Of a stretch of 64,000 nt of DNA, positions 44,279 to 54,333 are shown piece by piece; within the stretch, counting starts at the first letter, position 1; every line of letters begins with the position of its first letter. The position numbers and the translations under genes were made by a program. Under the pieces are notes generated by a model. That model made no database searches and was not told the origin of the DNA. It saw only the letters and a list, made by a program, of their open reading frames with translations. This stretch comes from Prochlorococcus sp. AG-347-K17 (GTDB lineage: Bacteria; Cyanobacteriota; Cyanobacteriia; PCC-6307; Cyanobiaceae): contig QCCE01000006.1 in the NCBI GenBank assembly GCA_003281385.1, positions 1 to 64,000 on the forward strand, given 5' to 3'.

Positions 44279-45430
44279 TTATTTAACCCACAAAATCTCA
44301 CTACAATTATTTTCTTTCATTATTTGATTGGCTTTAGCTAAGTCATCACAAGGATTTAAATGTAAGACGGCAATATTTCCTTTTTTCTGTAGTACTTTTT
44401 GTTCATTCATAGCTTTCTCCAACAAATATGAATCTCTAAACATTAATAAAATCTTTGCTTTATCTGTATTTTCTTCCCTAATTAAATTTCTTAAAATATC
44501 AACTGCAATTGTAAATCCAATACCATTTAAGATTTTCTCATTAGGACTAAAGTATCTGACTAATTCATCATATCTTCCGCCTTTTGCTATCACGTATTTA
44601 TTATTACCATCATCCCCTACTAGTTGAAAAACTATTCCTTCATATAAATTCAAGTGAGGTTGAAACGTAGGATCAAGTTGTAACTTAACACCATAATTAT
44701 TTGATATTTTTGATAATGTTTCAAATAAAAAATTTAAGTCATCTAAAGTTTTACTATTACCATATGTATTTTTCAATTTTTTTAATATTGCAATTGGTTC
44801 ACCTCTTGTGAATAAGAGGTCTTTAAGAATATATTTATCATCTTCATCAATTCCTAATTTGGATAAATTATCTTGATCAAAATTAACGAGACTTTTCTTA
44901 ATTTCTTCGAAATTATTACTCTTATATTTATTTAAGATTAAATCCATTATTTTTGTGGTGCTTACAAGTAGAAATAAATTACAACCATCCTTCAAATTAA
45001 TATTATCGATTGCATCAAACAAAATATTAATAACTTCAATTTCTGGGTATTTTGTATTATATCCAATTAATTCAATTCCACTCTGCAGTTTCTCTTGAAA
45101 CTTAAATGAATTCTTATTATTTTGCTTTTTATCAAAGACCATGCCATTGGTATATAGTCTTATGGGTCTTTTCTTATTTATCAATCTAGTAGATGACAAT
45201 TTAACAATAGATGTTGTCATTTCTGGCCTAAGACATAATGAATTATTACTTACTATTCCCACAACCTGATTTTCTTCAATAACGCCTCGTCCTTTTATCG
45301 TCTCTAAAGTATTTATAAATGAGGGTGAAACCTCTTCGTAGCCCCATAGTTTATAGATATTAATTAAATTATTTATGATATTAGAGTTGTTTTTTACATC
45401 GACTAATTTAATTTCCTTTATATCTGTCAT
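44279..45430 (-). CDS. hisZ: ATP phosphoribosyltransferase regulatory subunit HisZ
   Basis: HisZ is a histidyl-tRNA-synthetase paralogue that activates the short-form HisG in histidine biosynthesis. The 383-aa protein keeps the class II synthetase fold (YEEVSPSFINTLET, LRPEMTTSIVKLSS, and GGRYDELVRYF in motif 3 position) but is shorter and lacks the anticodon-binding domain seen in real HisRS. HisG is not in the window. It starts with ATG and has a 17-nt gap after the inositol-phosphatase-like gene in the same direction. Confidence 0.9.
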   Translation of the reverse strand: MTDIKEIKLVDVKNNSNIINNLINIYKLWGYEEVSPSFINTLETIKGRGVIEENQVVGIVSNNSLCLRPEMTTSIVKLSSTRLINKKRPIRLYTNGMVFDKKQNNKNSFKFQEKLQSGIELIGYNTKYPEIEVINILFDAIDNINLKDGCNLFLLVSTTKIMDLILNKYKSNNFEEIKKSLVNFDQDNLSKLGIDEDDKYILKDLLFTRGEPIAILKKLKNTYGNSKTLDDLNFLFETLSKISNNYGVKLQLDPTFQPHLNLYEGIVFQLVGDDGNNKYVIAKGGRYDELVRYFSPNEKILNGIGFTIAVDILRNLIREENTDKAKILLMFRDSYLLEKAMNEQKVLQKKGNIAVLHLNPCDDLAKANQIMKENNCSEILWVK

Positions 45431-45447
45431 TTTAATATTTACTAATT

Positions 45448-46296
45448 TTAGGTGTAGAGATATTTTTTAAATGGAGAAACTTTATTTAGTTCATTTTTTA
45501 ATTCATTTTCAAGGCTGGGAGAGCACGCAAGTATTCTCCCAGAACATAAATTAAATTCGCCTGATGGATAATCAGAAATAATACCCCCAGCTTCTTTAAC
45601 AATAATAGCACCAGCCGCTAGGTCCCATACCTCCAATCCTCTTTCCCAGTATCCATCTACCTTTCCTGCAGCAACAAATGCAAGATCAACTGCTGCTGCT
45701 CCTCCTCTTCTGACTCCTCTGGTTTTATGTGTTAAATAACAAAATTCTGCATAATTATTATCCTCTGTCTCAAATCTGTCGTAAGAGAAACCTGTGACAA
45801 GTAAACTATCAGAAAGATTAGATGGACTCGTAACTTTAAGTTCACTATCGTTGCAGAATGAGCCTGAACCGATACAGGCTGAATATAATTCATTTAAGTA
45901 AGGTACTGATATCGCTCCTATAATTGGCTTATTTTTATATACAAGGCCAATAGAAGTTCCAAAAAAAGGATATCCATGGGAATAATTTGTTGTACCGTCT
46001 AATGGGTCTATACACCAAGTTAAATTAGTGGATTTGTTTAATTTCCCCGATTCCTCTGCATTTATAGATATATCTGGTGTCTCTTCTAATAAATATTCTT
46101 TTATTTTATTTTCAACTTCCAAATCTACATTGGTTACTAGATCGCCTTTCCTACCTTTAGATGATATTTTCTGAATTTTATTGTAATTAACTTTTAAAAT
46201 TTCATTACCAATTAGAGCTGAATTCTTAGCTATTTCATACAAATTAGGTAAGTTAACTTGAGTTGCAATTTCCTCAATTTCACTAAATGTAAACAT
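45448..46296 (-). CDS. Inositol monophosphatase family protein
   Basis: The 282-aa protein has the Mg-dependent phosphatase motifs EESG (about 81-84), DPLDGTTNYSHGYP (about 97-110), and the C-terminal WDLAAGAIIVKEAGG. These define the IMPase/FBPase-like superfamily, whose members act on inositol-1-phosphate, histidinol phosphate, glucosylglycerol or similar. The motif layout favours the inositol-monophosphatase/histidinol-phosphatase branch. Its position next to hisZ makes a HisN-like histidinol-phosphatase role conceivable, but this is only a hint. It lies 5 nt downstream of the ferredoxin gene. Confidence 0.88.
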   Translation of the reverse strand: MFTFSEIEEIATQVNLPNLYEIAKNSALIGNEILKVNYNKIQKISSKGRKGDLVTNVDLEVENKIKEYLLEETPDISINAEESGKLNKSTNLTWCIDPLDGTTNYSHGYPFFGTSIGLVYKNKPIIGAISVPYLNELYSACIGSGSFCNDSELKVTSPSNLSDSLLVTGFSYDRFETEDNNYAEFCYLTHKTRGVRRGGAAAVDLAFVAAGKVDGYWERGLEVWDLAAGAIIVKEAGGIISDYPSGEFNLCSGRILACSPSLENELKNELNKVSPFKKYLYT

Positions 46297-46301
46297 GATA
46301 A

Positions 46302-46676
46302 TTAATCTTCCTCAAATTCCCAAGGTGGGGCAACTCTTGTATTTCCCCTCCCAAAATATTGTCCAAATTGTAAATCGTATACTTCATCTTCATAAGTAGT
46401 TTCCACCTCAAGATCTGAAGTTGCTTTAGCAACACAAAGAAGCGCATAACCTTTTTCCTTTAAGGCTTGAGATACACCCATGGCTTCAGGTTGTTGCAAT
46501 GTACCAGATTTTATCTTAACTGCACAACTTGTACAACAACCATTTCTACATGAGAATGCAAGTTTGAGACCTTTCTTTTCAAATTCCTTAAGTATATATT
46601 CCTCACTATTAACCTGCTTTTGGTATACCTTCCCGGTTTCCTTATTTTTAATAGTGACTGTGAAAGTCTCTTTCAA
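46302..46676 (-). CDS. Plant-type [2Fe-2S] ferredoxin with C-terminal extension
   Basis: The 124-aa protein has the cluster-binding Cys43, Cys48, Cys51 and Cys81 (pattern Cx4Cx2C...C in FSCRNGCCTSCAVK and LLCVAKA). It is longer than the 97-99-aa photosynthetic PetF. An N-terminal beta strand and a C-terminal tail (FGQYFGRGNTRVAPPWEFEED) account for the extra length and mark it as a divergent ferredoxin of the kind annotated as petF2/fdx in cyanobacteria. The electron partner is unknown. It starts with ATG at 46676, 49 bp from tRNA-Ser on the other strand. Confidence 0.9.
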   Translation of the reverse strand: MKETFTVTIKNKETGKVYQKQVNSEEYILKEFEKKGLKLAFSCRNGCCTSCAVKIKSGTLQQPEAMGVSQALKEKGYALLCVAKATSDLEVETTYEDEVYDLQFGQYFGRGNTRVAPPWEFEED

Positions 46677-46725
46677 ATAACTTTCCTCAAAAATGGGATT
46701 ATAAAGAGTTAAAATGGATGAATTA

Positions 46726-46812
46726 GGAGAGGTGGCCGAGTGGTTGAAGGCGCAGCACTGGAAATGCTGTATAGGGGCAACTTTATCGAGGGTTCGAATC
46801 CCTCTCTCTCCG
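46726..46812 (+). tRNA. trnS: tRNA-Ser (anticodon GGA)
   Basis: An 87-nt tRNA is visible. The acceptor stem is GGAGAGG with TCTCTCC, including one G-U pair. The D arm contains GGTTGAAGG, the anticodon stem CAGCA/TGCTG closes loop CTGGAAA with anticodon GGA, and a long class II variable arm follows. The T arm is GAGGG-TTCGAAT-CCCTC and the discriminator is G. The 3' CCA is not encoded. It reads UCC and UCU codons. Confidence 0.96.
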
Positions 46813-46928
46813 TTTTATATTAGTTTATTTTGGTTGGATATATCAACAGCTTTCTCTGTAAAAAATTTTTTAAAATAAATAGGAATCCTTTTGATAAGTT
46901 ATAAATAATCTTATTTATTTAAATAAAG

Positions 46929-46957
46929 TTGAAAATATTTGATTTTTACTATTATAT
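46929..46957 (+). promoter_or_regulatory. Possible sigma70-type promoter of dnaK
   Basis: TTGAAA (46929-46934) and TTATAT (46952-46957) are spaced by 17 bp and lie 69 bp upstream of the dnaK start. In this AT-rich gap chance matches are frequent, so it is only a candidate. The 213-bp gap between tRNA-Ser and dnaK has no ORF worth calling. Confidence 0.25.
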
Positions 46958-47025
46958 GTAAATATCTAAGATAAAAATTAATTAAATTATTAGTAAATTT
47001 TGCTTTAATTTAGCGATCTAAAATC

Positions 47026-49023
47026 ATGGGGCAAATAGTTGGAATTGATTTAGGTACTACTAACTCTGTTGTTGGAGTTATAGAAGCTGGTCGTCCAATT
47101 GTTATTGCAAATTCTGAGGGATCTAGAACAACACCTTCAATAATTGGATTTACAAAAGATAAGGAAATAGTAATAGGAGATCAAGCGAGAAGACAACTTG
47201 TCCTAAATCCTAAGAATACCTTTTATAACCTAAAAAGATTTATTGGAAGTGAATGGGATGAATTAGATGAAAATAGTATTTCTGTTCCTTATAACGTAAA
47301 GGCTAATACCACTGGAAGCGTTAGGGTTCTTAGTCCTAATACAGAAAGAGAGTATGCACCGGAAGAATTAGTTAGCTCATTGATTAGAAAATTAATTAAT
47401 GATGCTGAAACATATCTTGGCGATACTATTGATTCTGCTGTTATTACTGTCCCTGCATACTTTAATGATTCTCAAAGGCAAGCTACAAAAGATTCCGCAA
47501 TATTAGCGGGTATTAAAGTGGATAGAATTCTAAATGAACCTACTGCTGCTGCTCTGGCTTATGGTTTTGAAAAAAGTTCTTCTAATAATGTTTTGGTTTT
47601 TGATTTAGGAGGAGGAACTTTTGATGTTTCATTATTGAAAATTTCTAATGGTGTATTTGATGTTAAAGCCACATGTGGTGATACCCAACTTGGAGGAAAT
47701 AATTTTGATTCAAAGATAGTTGATTGGCTTGCAGAAAAATTCCTCGCTAAACATGATATTGATCTAAGAAGGGATAGACAAGCATTACAGAGATTAACTG
47801 AGGCTGCTGAAAAAGCTAAATGTGAATTATCAGGATTGCAAAAAACAAAAATATCTTTACCTTTTATCACAACAAATAAGGATGGGCCATTACATATTGA
47901 AGAAACATTAGATAGAAAAATATTTGAATCATTATCACAAGATTTATTAGATAGATTATTAGAGCCTGTGCAAATAGCTCTAGATGATTCTGGATGGAAT
48001 GCAGAAGATATTGATGAGGTAGTTCTTGTAGGTGGCAGCACAAGAATCCCAATGGTTCAACAATTAGTAAAGACTCTTGTTCCAAATGATCCTTGTCAAT
48101 CTGTTAATCCTGATGAAGTTGTAGCAGTTGGAGCTGCTATACAATCTGGAATTATTAGTGGTGATTTACAAGATTTACTTCTAAATGATGTTACACCCTT
48201 ATCTCTAGGTTTAGAAACTATTGGTGGTCTTATGAAGGTACTCATTCCTCGTAATACACCAATACCAGTAAGACAATCTGATGTTTTTAGTACCTCCGAA
48301 GCTAATCAATCATCAGTGGTAGTTCAAGTACGGCAGGGAGAAAGACCTTTAGCCTCTGAAAATAAATCACTTGGTAAATTTAGACTATCAGGAATACCTC
48401 CAGCTCCAAGAGGAATTCCTCAAGTCCAGGTAGCGTTTGATATTGATGCTAATGGTCTATTAGAGGTAAGCGCAACTGATAGAACAACTGGAAGAAAGCA
48501 AACAGTTACAATTTCAGGAGGTTCTAATTTAAATGAACAAGAAATAAATTCCATAATTGAAGAAGCAAAAGCAAAAGCTAATGAAGATAGGAAGAAAAGA
48601 TCCGTAATTGATAGAAAAAATAGTGCTTTAACTCTTGTTGCGCAAGCTGAGAGAAGACTTAGGGATGCTTCATTAGAATTTGGTCCTTATGGTGCCGAAA
48701 GGCAGCAACGAGCTGTTGAATTGGCCATTCAAGATGTTGAAGAGTATATAGATGATGACGATCCTCAAGAATTAGAAATTTCAGTAAGTGCTCTGCAAGA
48801 AGCATTATTCGGCTTAAACAGAAAATTTGCTGCAGAAAAGAAAACTGATAATAATCCTTTACAGGGCATTAAAAATACATTTGGATCATTAAAGGATGAA
48901 CTCTTTTCAGATGATTATTGGGATGATGATCCTTGGGATAATCAAATGAATAGAAATTATAGAAATTCGAGGTATGGTGATTCTAGGGACGATGATCCAT
49001 GGGACAATGACTACTTCCTCTAA
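47026..49023 (+). CDS. dnaK: Hsp70 chaperone DnaK (paralogue with repeated acidic tail)
   Basis: The 665-aa protein has the full Hsp70 ATPase domain ([67 protein letters not shown]) and a substrate-binding domain. The C-terminal tail is unusual: it holds two copies of DDDPWDN in a disordered acidic stretch (about 630-665) and lacks the usual EEV/K-type end. This matches a cyanobacterial dnaK paralogue rather than the sole housekeeping DnaK, though I cannot see the other copies. The dnaJ-like gene starts inside its last codons, overlapping by 17 nt. Confidence 0.95.
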   Translation: MGQIVGIDLGTTNSVVGVIEAGRPIVIANSEGSRTTPSIIGFTKDKEIVIGDQARRQLVLNPKNTFYNLKRFIGSEWDELDENSISVPYNVKANTTGSVRVLSPNTEREYAPEELVSSLIRKLINDAETYLGDTIDSAVITVPAYFNDSQRQATKDSAILAGIKVDRILNEPTAAALAYGFEKSSSNNVLVFDLGGGTFDVSLLKISNGVFDVKATCGDTQLGGNNFDSKIVDWLAEKFLAKHDIDLRRDRQALQRLTEAAEKAKCELSGLQKTKISLPFITTNKDGPLHIEETLDRKIFESLSQDLLDRLLEPVQIALDDSGWNAEDIDEVVLVGGSTRIPMVQQLVKTLVPNDPCQSVNPDEVVAVGAAIQSGIISGDLQDLLLNDVTPLSLGLETIGGLMKVLIPRNTPIPVRQSDVFSTSEANQSSVVVQVRQGERPLASENKSLGKFRLSGIPPAPRGIPQVQVAFDIDANGLLEVSATDRTTGRKQTVTISGGSNLNEQEINSIIEEAKAKANEDRKKRSVIDRKNSALTLVAQAERRLRDASLEFGPYGAERQQRAVELAIQDVEEYIDDDDPQELEISVSALQEALFGLNRKFAAEKKTDNNPLQGIKNTFGSLKDELFSDDYWDDDPWDNQMNRNYRNSRYGDSRDDDPWDNDYFL

Positions 49024-49948
49024 AAAAGACTATTTGTCGATTTTGGGTTTATCCCCCGATTTCGATGATAAAGAACTTAAAAAGGCCTTTCGAAGAGAAG
49101 CAAGAAAATGGCATCCAGATTTAAACAAAAATGATCTCAATGCAGAAGAAAGATTTAAATTAATTAACGAAGCATATGAATATCTACGTGATCCTAATGT
49201 AAGGAAAAATAGTTCGGATGAAAATATCAAGGATGATTACGAAAATAATAATTTTAAGACAGGGTTTCCTGATTTCCAAGATTATCTTGATTCATTATTT
49301 GGATATGAATATTCTCCAAAGAATTACGAGGAATATGATAATGAATCATTTGAGGATGAATCGATAAATACAAATAATGATGAATTTAATAATTATGAAT
49401 ACCCTACAACCTCTCCAGAAGAGCCGCCTCCAGTTAAACTCCACCTAGATATAGAAACGGTTATTGAATTAACTCCTGATGAGGCTTTAAATGGAGCTTC
49501 AATTTTAATAGAACTTGAAGATGAAACAGTAGTTGAAGTTGATACACCTCCTTTTGCTGGGGATGGATGGCGATTAAGACTTGAGAATATTGCAAGAGGA
49601 GGTAAAGATCATTATCTACAGTTAAAGGTTCAAACGGAAAGTGGTCTAAGAATTGATGGTTTAAGAGTTCTATATAAATTAGAGTTATTTCCTCATGATG
49701 CACTTCTTGGTTGTGCAGTAGAGGTTCCTACTCTTGATGGAAATGTCACACTTCAAGTACCACCTAAATCATCTACTGGAAGAATGTTACGTTTAAAAGG
49801 TAGAGGTTTAACATTCGAAGATAATGTGGGCGATCAATATGTTGAAATCTTGGTAGTGATACCTGCTGATATTAATGATGAAGAAATCGCTTTATATACA
49901 AGATTACAAGAATTATCACTTTCTGATTCTCAATCAAATACTATATAA
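49007..49948 (+). CDS. DnaJ-like J-domain protein without zinc fingers
   Basis: The 313-aa protein has an N-terminal J domain (DYLSILGLSPDFDDKELKKA, HPD at 36-38 in WHPDLN) and an acidic linker rich in Asp/Asn/Tyr (about 75-145). Two DnaJ C-terminal domains follow (LHLDIETVIELTPDEALNGA, GRMLRLKGRGL), with no Cys-rich zinc module. It is therefore CbpA/type-II-like. I chose ATG at 49007 ([10 protein letters not shown]) over a frame starting at 48974, because the J domain begins there and the longer start lies deep inside dnaK. The 17-nt overlap suggests it partners that DnaK. Confidence 0.92.
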   Translation: MTTSSKKDYLSILGLSPDFDDKELKKAFRREARKWHPDLNKNDLNAEERFKLINEAYEYLRDPNVRKNSSDENIKDDYENNNFKTGFPDFQDYLDSLFGYEYSPKNYEEYDNESFEDESINTNNDEFNNYEYPTTSPEEPPPVKLHLDIETVIELTPDEALNGASILIELEDETVVEVDTPPFAGDGWRLRLENIARGGKDHYLQLKVQTESGLRIDGLRVLYKLELFPHDALLGCAVEVPTLDGNVTLQVPPKSSTGRMLRLKGRGLTFEDNVGDQYVEILVVIPADINDEEIALYTRLQELSLSDSQSNTI

Positions 49949-49966
49949 GTAGAAAAATCAATACTT

Positions 49967-50350
49967 ATGAACATATTTGTTCTTTTATATAATTCAGGAA
50001 CAGATAGGGAAGGAATTCATTCAATCGAACTTAAAGGAAGGACAATTGTTCTTATGTTTGAAGATAAGGATGATGCAACAAGATATTGTGGTCTACTAGA
50101 AGCTCAAGATTTTCCTTTGCCAACAGTTGAAATGATCAACATAGATGAAATAAAAGATTTCTGTAATAATTTAGATTATGAATGCAAATTAGTAGAAAAG
50201 AATTTTGTGCCTAAAACTGTAGAAGATAGGTTATTAATTTCACCACCCCAGAAAAACCTTGAGGTTGAAAATTGGGAAGAAGACAAAAATAGAAATATAG
50301 ATAACATTGATATAAATACCATTAAGGAAAACCTTGAAAAGTTGCTTTAG
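49967..50350 (+). CDS. DUF3110 protein
   Basis: The 127-aa soluble protein has the cyanobacterial/plastid DUF3110 pattern: MNIFVLLYNSGTDREGIHSI, IVLMFEDKDDATRYCGLLEA, then FPLPTVEMINIDEIKDFC. It has no signal peptide or membrane span. The family is of unknown function; in several cyanobacteria it lies near dnaJ, as here, 18 nt after the dnaJ-like gene. The tail after about residue 95 is Asn/Glu-rich and likely flexible. Start ATG at 49967. Confidence 0.82.
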   Translation: MNIFVLLYNSGTDREGIHSIELKGRTIVLMFEDKDDATRYCGLLEAQDFPLPTVEMINIDEIKDFCNNLDYECKLVEKNFVPKTVEDRLLISPPQKNLEVENWEEDKNRNIDNIDINTIKENLEKLL

Positions 50351-50388
50351 CTATTAGAATATTAGAGAAATTATTAAATAAATAAAAC

Positions 50389-50826
50389 ATGACAACTGCA
50401 TTATTTGAAACAGAAGTTGGGAGTATTAATATTGAATTTTTCTCTGAAGACGCACCTAATACAGTAAAAAACTTTACGAATTTGATTGGTGATGGTTTTT
50501 ATGATGGTCTAGCATTTCACAGAGTTATTCCAGGATTTATGGCTCAGGGCGGATGTCCTAATACACGTGACGGAGCATCTGGTATGCCTGGGACTGGTGG
50601 TCCTGGATATAATATTAAATGTGAAATTAATTCCAATAAACATCTAAAAGGCTCACTTTCTATGGCTCACGCAGGAAAGGATACAGGTGGTAGTCAGTTT
50701 TTTATAGTTTATGAACCACAGCCTCATCTCGATGGAGTACATACTGTTTTTGGCAAGACAAATGATATGGATGTCGTACTAAAGCTTACTAACGGTTCAA
50801 AAATTATTAAGGCAACTCTACAATAG
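50389..50826 (+). CDS. Cyclophilin-type peptidyl-prolyl isomerase
   Basis: The 145-aa protein is a minimal cyclophilin catalysing cis-trans isomerisation of Xaa-Pro bonds. Family motifs are [20 protein letters not shown] (catalytic Arg45 in [13 protein letters not shown]), [16 protein letters not shown], and [12 protein letters not shown]. It has no signal peptide, so it is probably cytoplasmic. It follows DUF3110 after 38 nt and may extend the dnaK-dnaJ folding cluster. It converges with ribBA, whose stop codon is 4 nt away. Confidence 0.94.
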   Translation: MTTALFETEVGSINIEFFSEDAPNTVKNFTNLIGDGFYDGLAFHRVIPGFMAQGGCPNTRDGASGMPGTGGPGYNIKCEINSNKHLKGSLSMAHAGKDTGGSQFFIVYEPQPHLDGVHTVFGKTNDMDVVLKLTNGSKIIKATLQ

Positions 50827-50830
50827 TAAT

Positions 50831-52549
50831 TTAGCCTTCAAAAACAATACTGAATGTCTCTTTATCAAGATTAAATTTTCTTGTAGAAGAGAATAAGATT
50901 TCGTTATTAATAGTAAATTTAGTATTTATCAGTTTGATGCTACTTTTTGGGTGTAATGCTTGCTCAATATTTCTAGAAACAATAATTCCAATCTTTGTAC
51001 TATTTTCATATTTGGATAAAAACTGAATAAATAATTCTATATTCTTAATTTCCTCATCATTAATATTGGAATTGGTTCTATTCTGATCATGCAAAATTCT
51101 CCATACTAACTTTGGTCGGTTCCAAAACGCCAATAATCTTGGACTACTTTCAAGTTTTATATTAATGTTTTGTTCATTACAGAATTTAATAACTTTATTT
51201 TTTATTGGAACTAAATCAATAGATTTATATTTTCCGTCAAGAAATATTGATATAAATGGATCAATATTAAAAGAATTATCCTCATCAATCATGTGACCTA
51301 ACTTTGTTTTTTTTACACTCAAATATTCTGCATTATTATCGTTTGGACAAATAACTAAAGGAACTCTCTCAATAACTTCTATTCCATAACCACCTAATCC
51401 GGCAATCTTTCTAGGATTGTTGGTTAGTAATTTTAATTTTTTTATACCTAAATCAGTTAAAATTTGTGCTCCAACTCCATAATTTCTAAGATCAGCTGGA
51501 AAACCTAATTTTTCATTAGCTTCTACAGTGTCTAATCCTCCATCTTGTAAACTATAAGCTTTTAATTTATTTATTAGACCAATACCTCTACCTTCTTGTC
51601 TCAAGTAAACAACAACTCCTTCTTCCTCCTTTTCTATTCTTGATAAAGCAGCCTCCAACTGAGGTCTACAATCACAACGTAATGATCCAAAAGCATCACC
51701 AGTTAAGCACTCTGAATGCATTCTTACTAGAACAGGTTCGCTTAATTTCGATGATTTTTGTTTAACTAATGCAACGTGTTCTGAACCATCTAGTTCATTA
51801 ACATATCCATAAGCTTTGAAATTTCCAAAAATACTTGGAAGAACCGCATCAGATTTTCTAAATACAAATCTCTCAGTTTGAAACCGATAACTTATTAAAT
51901 CGGCTATTGATATTAATTTCATTCCCCACTGTTTTGCATACTCTTTAAGTTGAGGAAGTCTTGACATAGAACCGTCAGGATTTTGTATTTCACAAATCAC
52001 TCCAGCGGGATATAGACCTGACATTGCGGCAATATCTACTGCCGCTTCGGTATGACCAGCCCTTTTTAATACTCCACCTTTTTTTGCTCTTAATGGAAAA
52101 ATATGTCCTGGTCTCCTTAAATCATCGGGTTTTGTATTTGGATTTATAGCAACTTGTATTGTCTTTGCCCTGTCTTCAGCGGAAATCCCGGTAGTGACAT
52201 TATGTTCAGGGCCAGCGTCAATTGACACTGTAAAAGCTGTTTGATTTTCATCTGTATTTCTATCTACCATTAATGGTAAATCTAATGAATCAAGTTTTTC
52301 ACCTTGCATTGCTAGGCATATAAGACCACGTCCCTCAGTAGCCATAAAATTAATTTGCTGTGGAGTTGCAAACTGAGCCGCACATATTAAATCTCCTTCA
52401 TTTTCTCTTCTTTCATCATCTACGACAATTATGCATTCACCATTTCTTATAGCTGCCAACGCATCGCTGATAGGATCAAATTCAATTTTAAAAGATTCAT
52501 TTATATCCAAAATTGTTCCATTATTTGATTTGGGACTTGTTTCTTTCAT
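50831..52549 (-). CDS. ribBA: Bifunctional riboflavin biosynthesis protein RibBA
   Basis: RibBA joins 3,4-dihydroxy-2-butanone-4-phosphate synthase and GTP cyclohydrolase II, supplying both riboflavin precursors. The 572-aa protein has [16 protein letters not shown] and the N-terminal DHBPS domain, then the cyclohydrolase zinc cysteines in [15 protein letters not shown] and the [13 protein letters not shown] motif. Both domains look intact. About 130 extra C-terminal residues (from about 430) are poorly conserved and of unknown use, a feature of picocyanobacterial homologues. I chose ATG at 52549 (MKETSPKSN) over TTG at 52561. It diverges from argC over about 89 bp. Confidence 0.95.
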   Translation of the reverse strand: MKETSPKSNNGTILDINESFKIEFDPISDALAAIRNGECIIVVDDERRENEGDLICAAQFATPQQINFMATEGRGLICLAMQGEKLDSLDLPLMVDRNTDENQTAFTVSIDAGPEHNVTTGISAEDRAKTIQVAINPNTKPDDLRRPGHIFPLRAKKGGVLKRAGHTEAAVDIAAMSGLYPAGVICEIQNPDGSMSRLPQLKEYAKQWGMKLISIADLISYRFQTERFVFRKSDAVLPSIFGNFKAYGYVNELDGSEHVALVKQKSSKLSEPVLVRMHSECLTGDAFGSLRCDCRPQLEAALSRIEKEEEGVVVYLRQEGRGIGLINKLKAYSLQDGGLDTVEANEKLGFPADLRNYGVGAQILTDLGIKKLKLLTNNPRKIAGLGGYGIEVIERVPLVICPNDNNAEYLSVKKTKLGHMIDEDNSFNIDPFISIFLDGKYKSIDLVPIKNKVIKFCNEQNINIKLESSPRLLAFWNRPKLVWRILHDQNRTNSNINDEEIKNIELFIQFLSKYENSTKIGIIVSRNIEQALHPKSSIKLINTKFTINNEILFSSTRKFNLDKETFSIVFEG

Positions 52550-52637
52550 TATTCCTATCAATATAGAAAAATAGTGTTTTAGTTACCTTAAATTCAACAC
52601 TTTATAATCCTATCTCAAAGTCTGCCAATTCAAAGAA

Positions 52638-53693
52638 ATGAATGTTGCAATAGTAGGTGCTACTGGTTACGGCGGTATTCAAGCGGTAAATCTCTTAAAT
52701 AAAATTAAAAAATACAAAATTTCATTTTTAGGAGGTAATAAAACATCTGGATCAAAGTGGAATGATAATTTTCCTTTTATTTATCTTGATAATGATCCTT
52801 ATATAGAAGAAATATCCGTAGATAATATTTCAAAAAATGCAGATGTTGCTTTGCTTTGCTTACCAAATGGCTTATCTTCAACATTGACAAGGAAATTATT
52901 AGATCGAGGACTTAAAGTTATTGATTTATCTGCTGATTACAGATATAACTCTTTAAATGAATGGAAAAATGTATATTCCAAAGAAGCTGCTATTTATAAA
53001 AGGAATGATGATGATTTATGCAAAGAGGCAGTCTACGGTCTTCCTGAAATAAATAAGGAAGCTATTTCAAAAGGAAGATTAATTGCCTGTCCAGGATGCT
53101 ATCCAACATCTGCTCTTATTCCATTAATTCCTTATCTTTCGCAAGGAATTATTGAAAATGAAGGAATAGTAATTGATTCTAAAAGCGGAACCTCTGGAGG
53201 AGGTCGAGAACCAAACCAAAAGCTACTCTTATCAGAATGTGGTGAAGGTTTATCAGCATATGGATTGATAAACCATAGACATACCTCAGAGATCGAGCAA
53301 GTAGCATCTATAATTTCTGGAAATAAAATTGAACTGCTTTTTACACCTCATTTGGTTCCAATTTCAAGGGGTATGCATTCGACTATATATGGGAGATTAA
53401 GAGATCCAGGATTAACTTCTGATGATTGCAGAATTCTTTTAGATAATTATTACAGAAATTTCAAAAATATTAAAGTATTACCTGTAGATACATACCCTTC
53501 AACAAAATGGGTTAAAAATACAAACCAAATTTTCCTTTCTGTTAAAGTTGATATTCGAAATGGAAGGATTATTATTTTATCTGCAATTGATAATTTGTTA
53601 AAAGGTCAGACTGGGCAAGCAATTCAAAATTTAAATATTATGAGTGGATTTTCAATGGATGAAGGTCTTGATTTAACTAATAATTTTCCATAA
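52638..53693 (+). CDS. argC: N-acetyl-gamma-glutamyl-phosphate reductase
   Basis: ArgC reduces N-acetyl-glutamyl-phosphate to the semialdehyde with NADPH in arginine synthesis. The 351-aa protein has the Rossmann start VAIVGATGYGGIQAVNLL, the catalytic Cys in ACPGCYPTSALIPL (about residue 152), GTSGGGREPNQKLL, and PHLVPISRGMHSTI. It is full length. It starts with ATG at 52638 and its 3' end overlaps the convergent purN by 17 bp, a common arrangement in compact genomes. Confidence 0.96.
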   Translation: MNVAIVGATGYGGIQAVNLLNKIKKYKISFLGGNKTSGSKWNDNFPFIYLDNDPYIEEISVDNISKNADVALLCLPNGLSSTLTRKLLDRGLKVIDLSADYRYNSLNEWKNVYSKEAAIYKRNDDDLCKEAVYGLPEINKEAISKGRLIACPGCYPTSALIPLIPYLSQGIIENEGIVIDSKSGTSGGGREPNQKLLLSECGEGLSAYGLINHRHTSEIEQVASIISGNKIELLFTPHLVPISRGMHSTIYGRLRDPGLTSDDCRILLDNYYRNFKNIKVLPVDTYPSTKWVKNTNQIFLSVKVDIRNGRIIILSAIDNLLKGQTGQAIQNLNIMSGFSMDEGLDLTNNFP

Positions 53694-54333
53694 AATTACT
53701 TCTTATCAAAAAACCAGCTTGAGAGATTGATTGAGGTAAAATTTTATGCTCAAGCATTTGTATCCTTTTGGAAAGTGATTCAAGATCATCATCATCTCTA
53801 ATTGACAATGCAGCTTGCATTATTAATGATCCACTATCTACCTCCTCTTCTACAAAATGTACTGAACAGCCAGTTATTTTTGAACCATTCAATATAGAGT
53901 CCTTTATCGCAGAACCACCTTTATATGCGGGTAGTAATGAAGGGTGAATATTTATTATCTTATTCTTAAATTTATTAATAAAAAATGGAGTAACAATTTT
54001 CATCCAGCCTGCCATAACTACAAGTTCAACATCGTAATGTATTAACGCATTTACAATTTCTAATTCAAAAGCTTCTTTTTGTAGAAAGTCTTTGCTTCTG
54101 ATAATTTTGTGAGGTATTTTTTTACTTTGAGCTCTTTTTATACAACCAGCTTCATCCTTGTTAGTAATTAGAACTTTTATATCTATATCTAATTCTTCTT
54201 TTTCTGAAAGATTAATTAATTCCTGAAAGTTTGTTCCATTCCCAGAAGCAAGTACACCTATTTTTAATTTCGGGGAAAATCTTCTAAATTCTGATATATC
54301 AGGGGAAATTATGTAATTAAATGATTTATCCAA
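53677..54333 (-). CDS. purN: Phosphoribosylglycinamide formyltransferase PurN
   Basis: PurN transfers a formyl group from 10-formyl-THF to glycinamide ribonucleotide, the third step of purine synthesis. The 218-aa protein has IGVLASGNGTNFQELI, the catalytic segment INIHPSLLPAYKGGSAI (His and nearby Asp in the DSG motif EEEVDSGSLIMQAAL), and the usual C-terminus. About 25 residues precede the Rossmann start, giving a TTG start at 54331-54333; a shorter start with no upstream ATG is possible. It overlaps argC at its 3' end and diverges from pgi over 178 bp that hold no convincing ORF. Confidence 0.94.
   Translation of the reverse strand: MDKSFNYIISPDISEFRRFSPKLKIGVLASGNGTNFQELINLSEKEELDIDIKVLITNKDEAGCIKRAQSKKIPHKIIRSKDFLQKEAFELEIVNALIHYDVELVVMAGWMKIVTPFFINKFKNKIINIHPSLLPAYKGGSAIKDSILNGSKITGCSVHFVEEEVDSGSLIMQAALSIRDDDDLESLSKRIQMLEHKILPQSISQAGFLIRSNFMENY

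Noticed and set aside
46905-46926. TTTATTTAAATAAA palindrome upstream of dnaK
   Set aside because: All-AT palindromes of this size are expected often at this base composition.
48974-49006. Earlier start for the dnaJ-like gene
   Set aside because: The extra 11 residues are the dnaK tail read in another frame; the J domain begins right after ATG at 49007.
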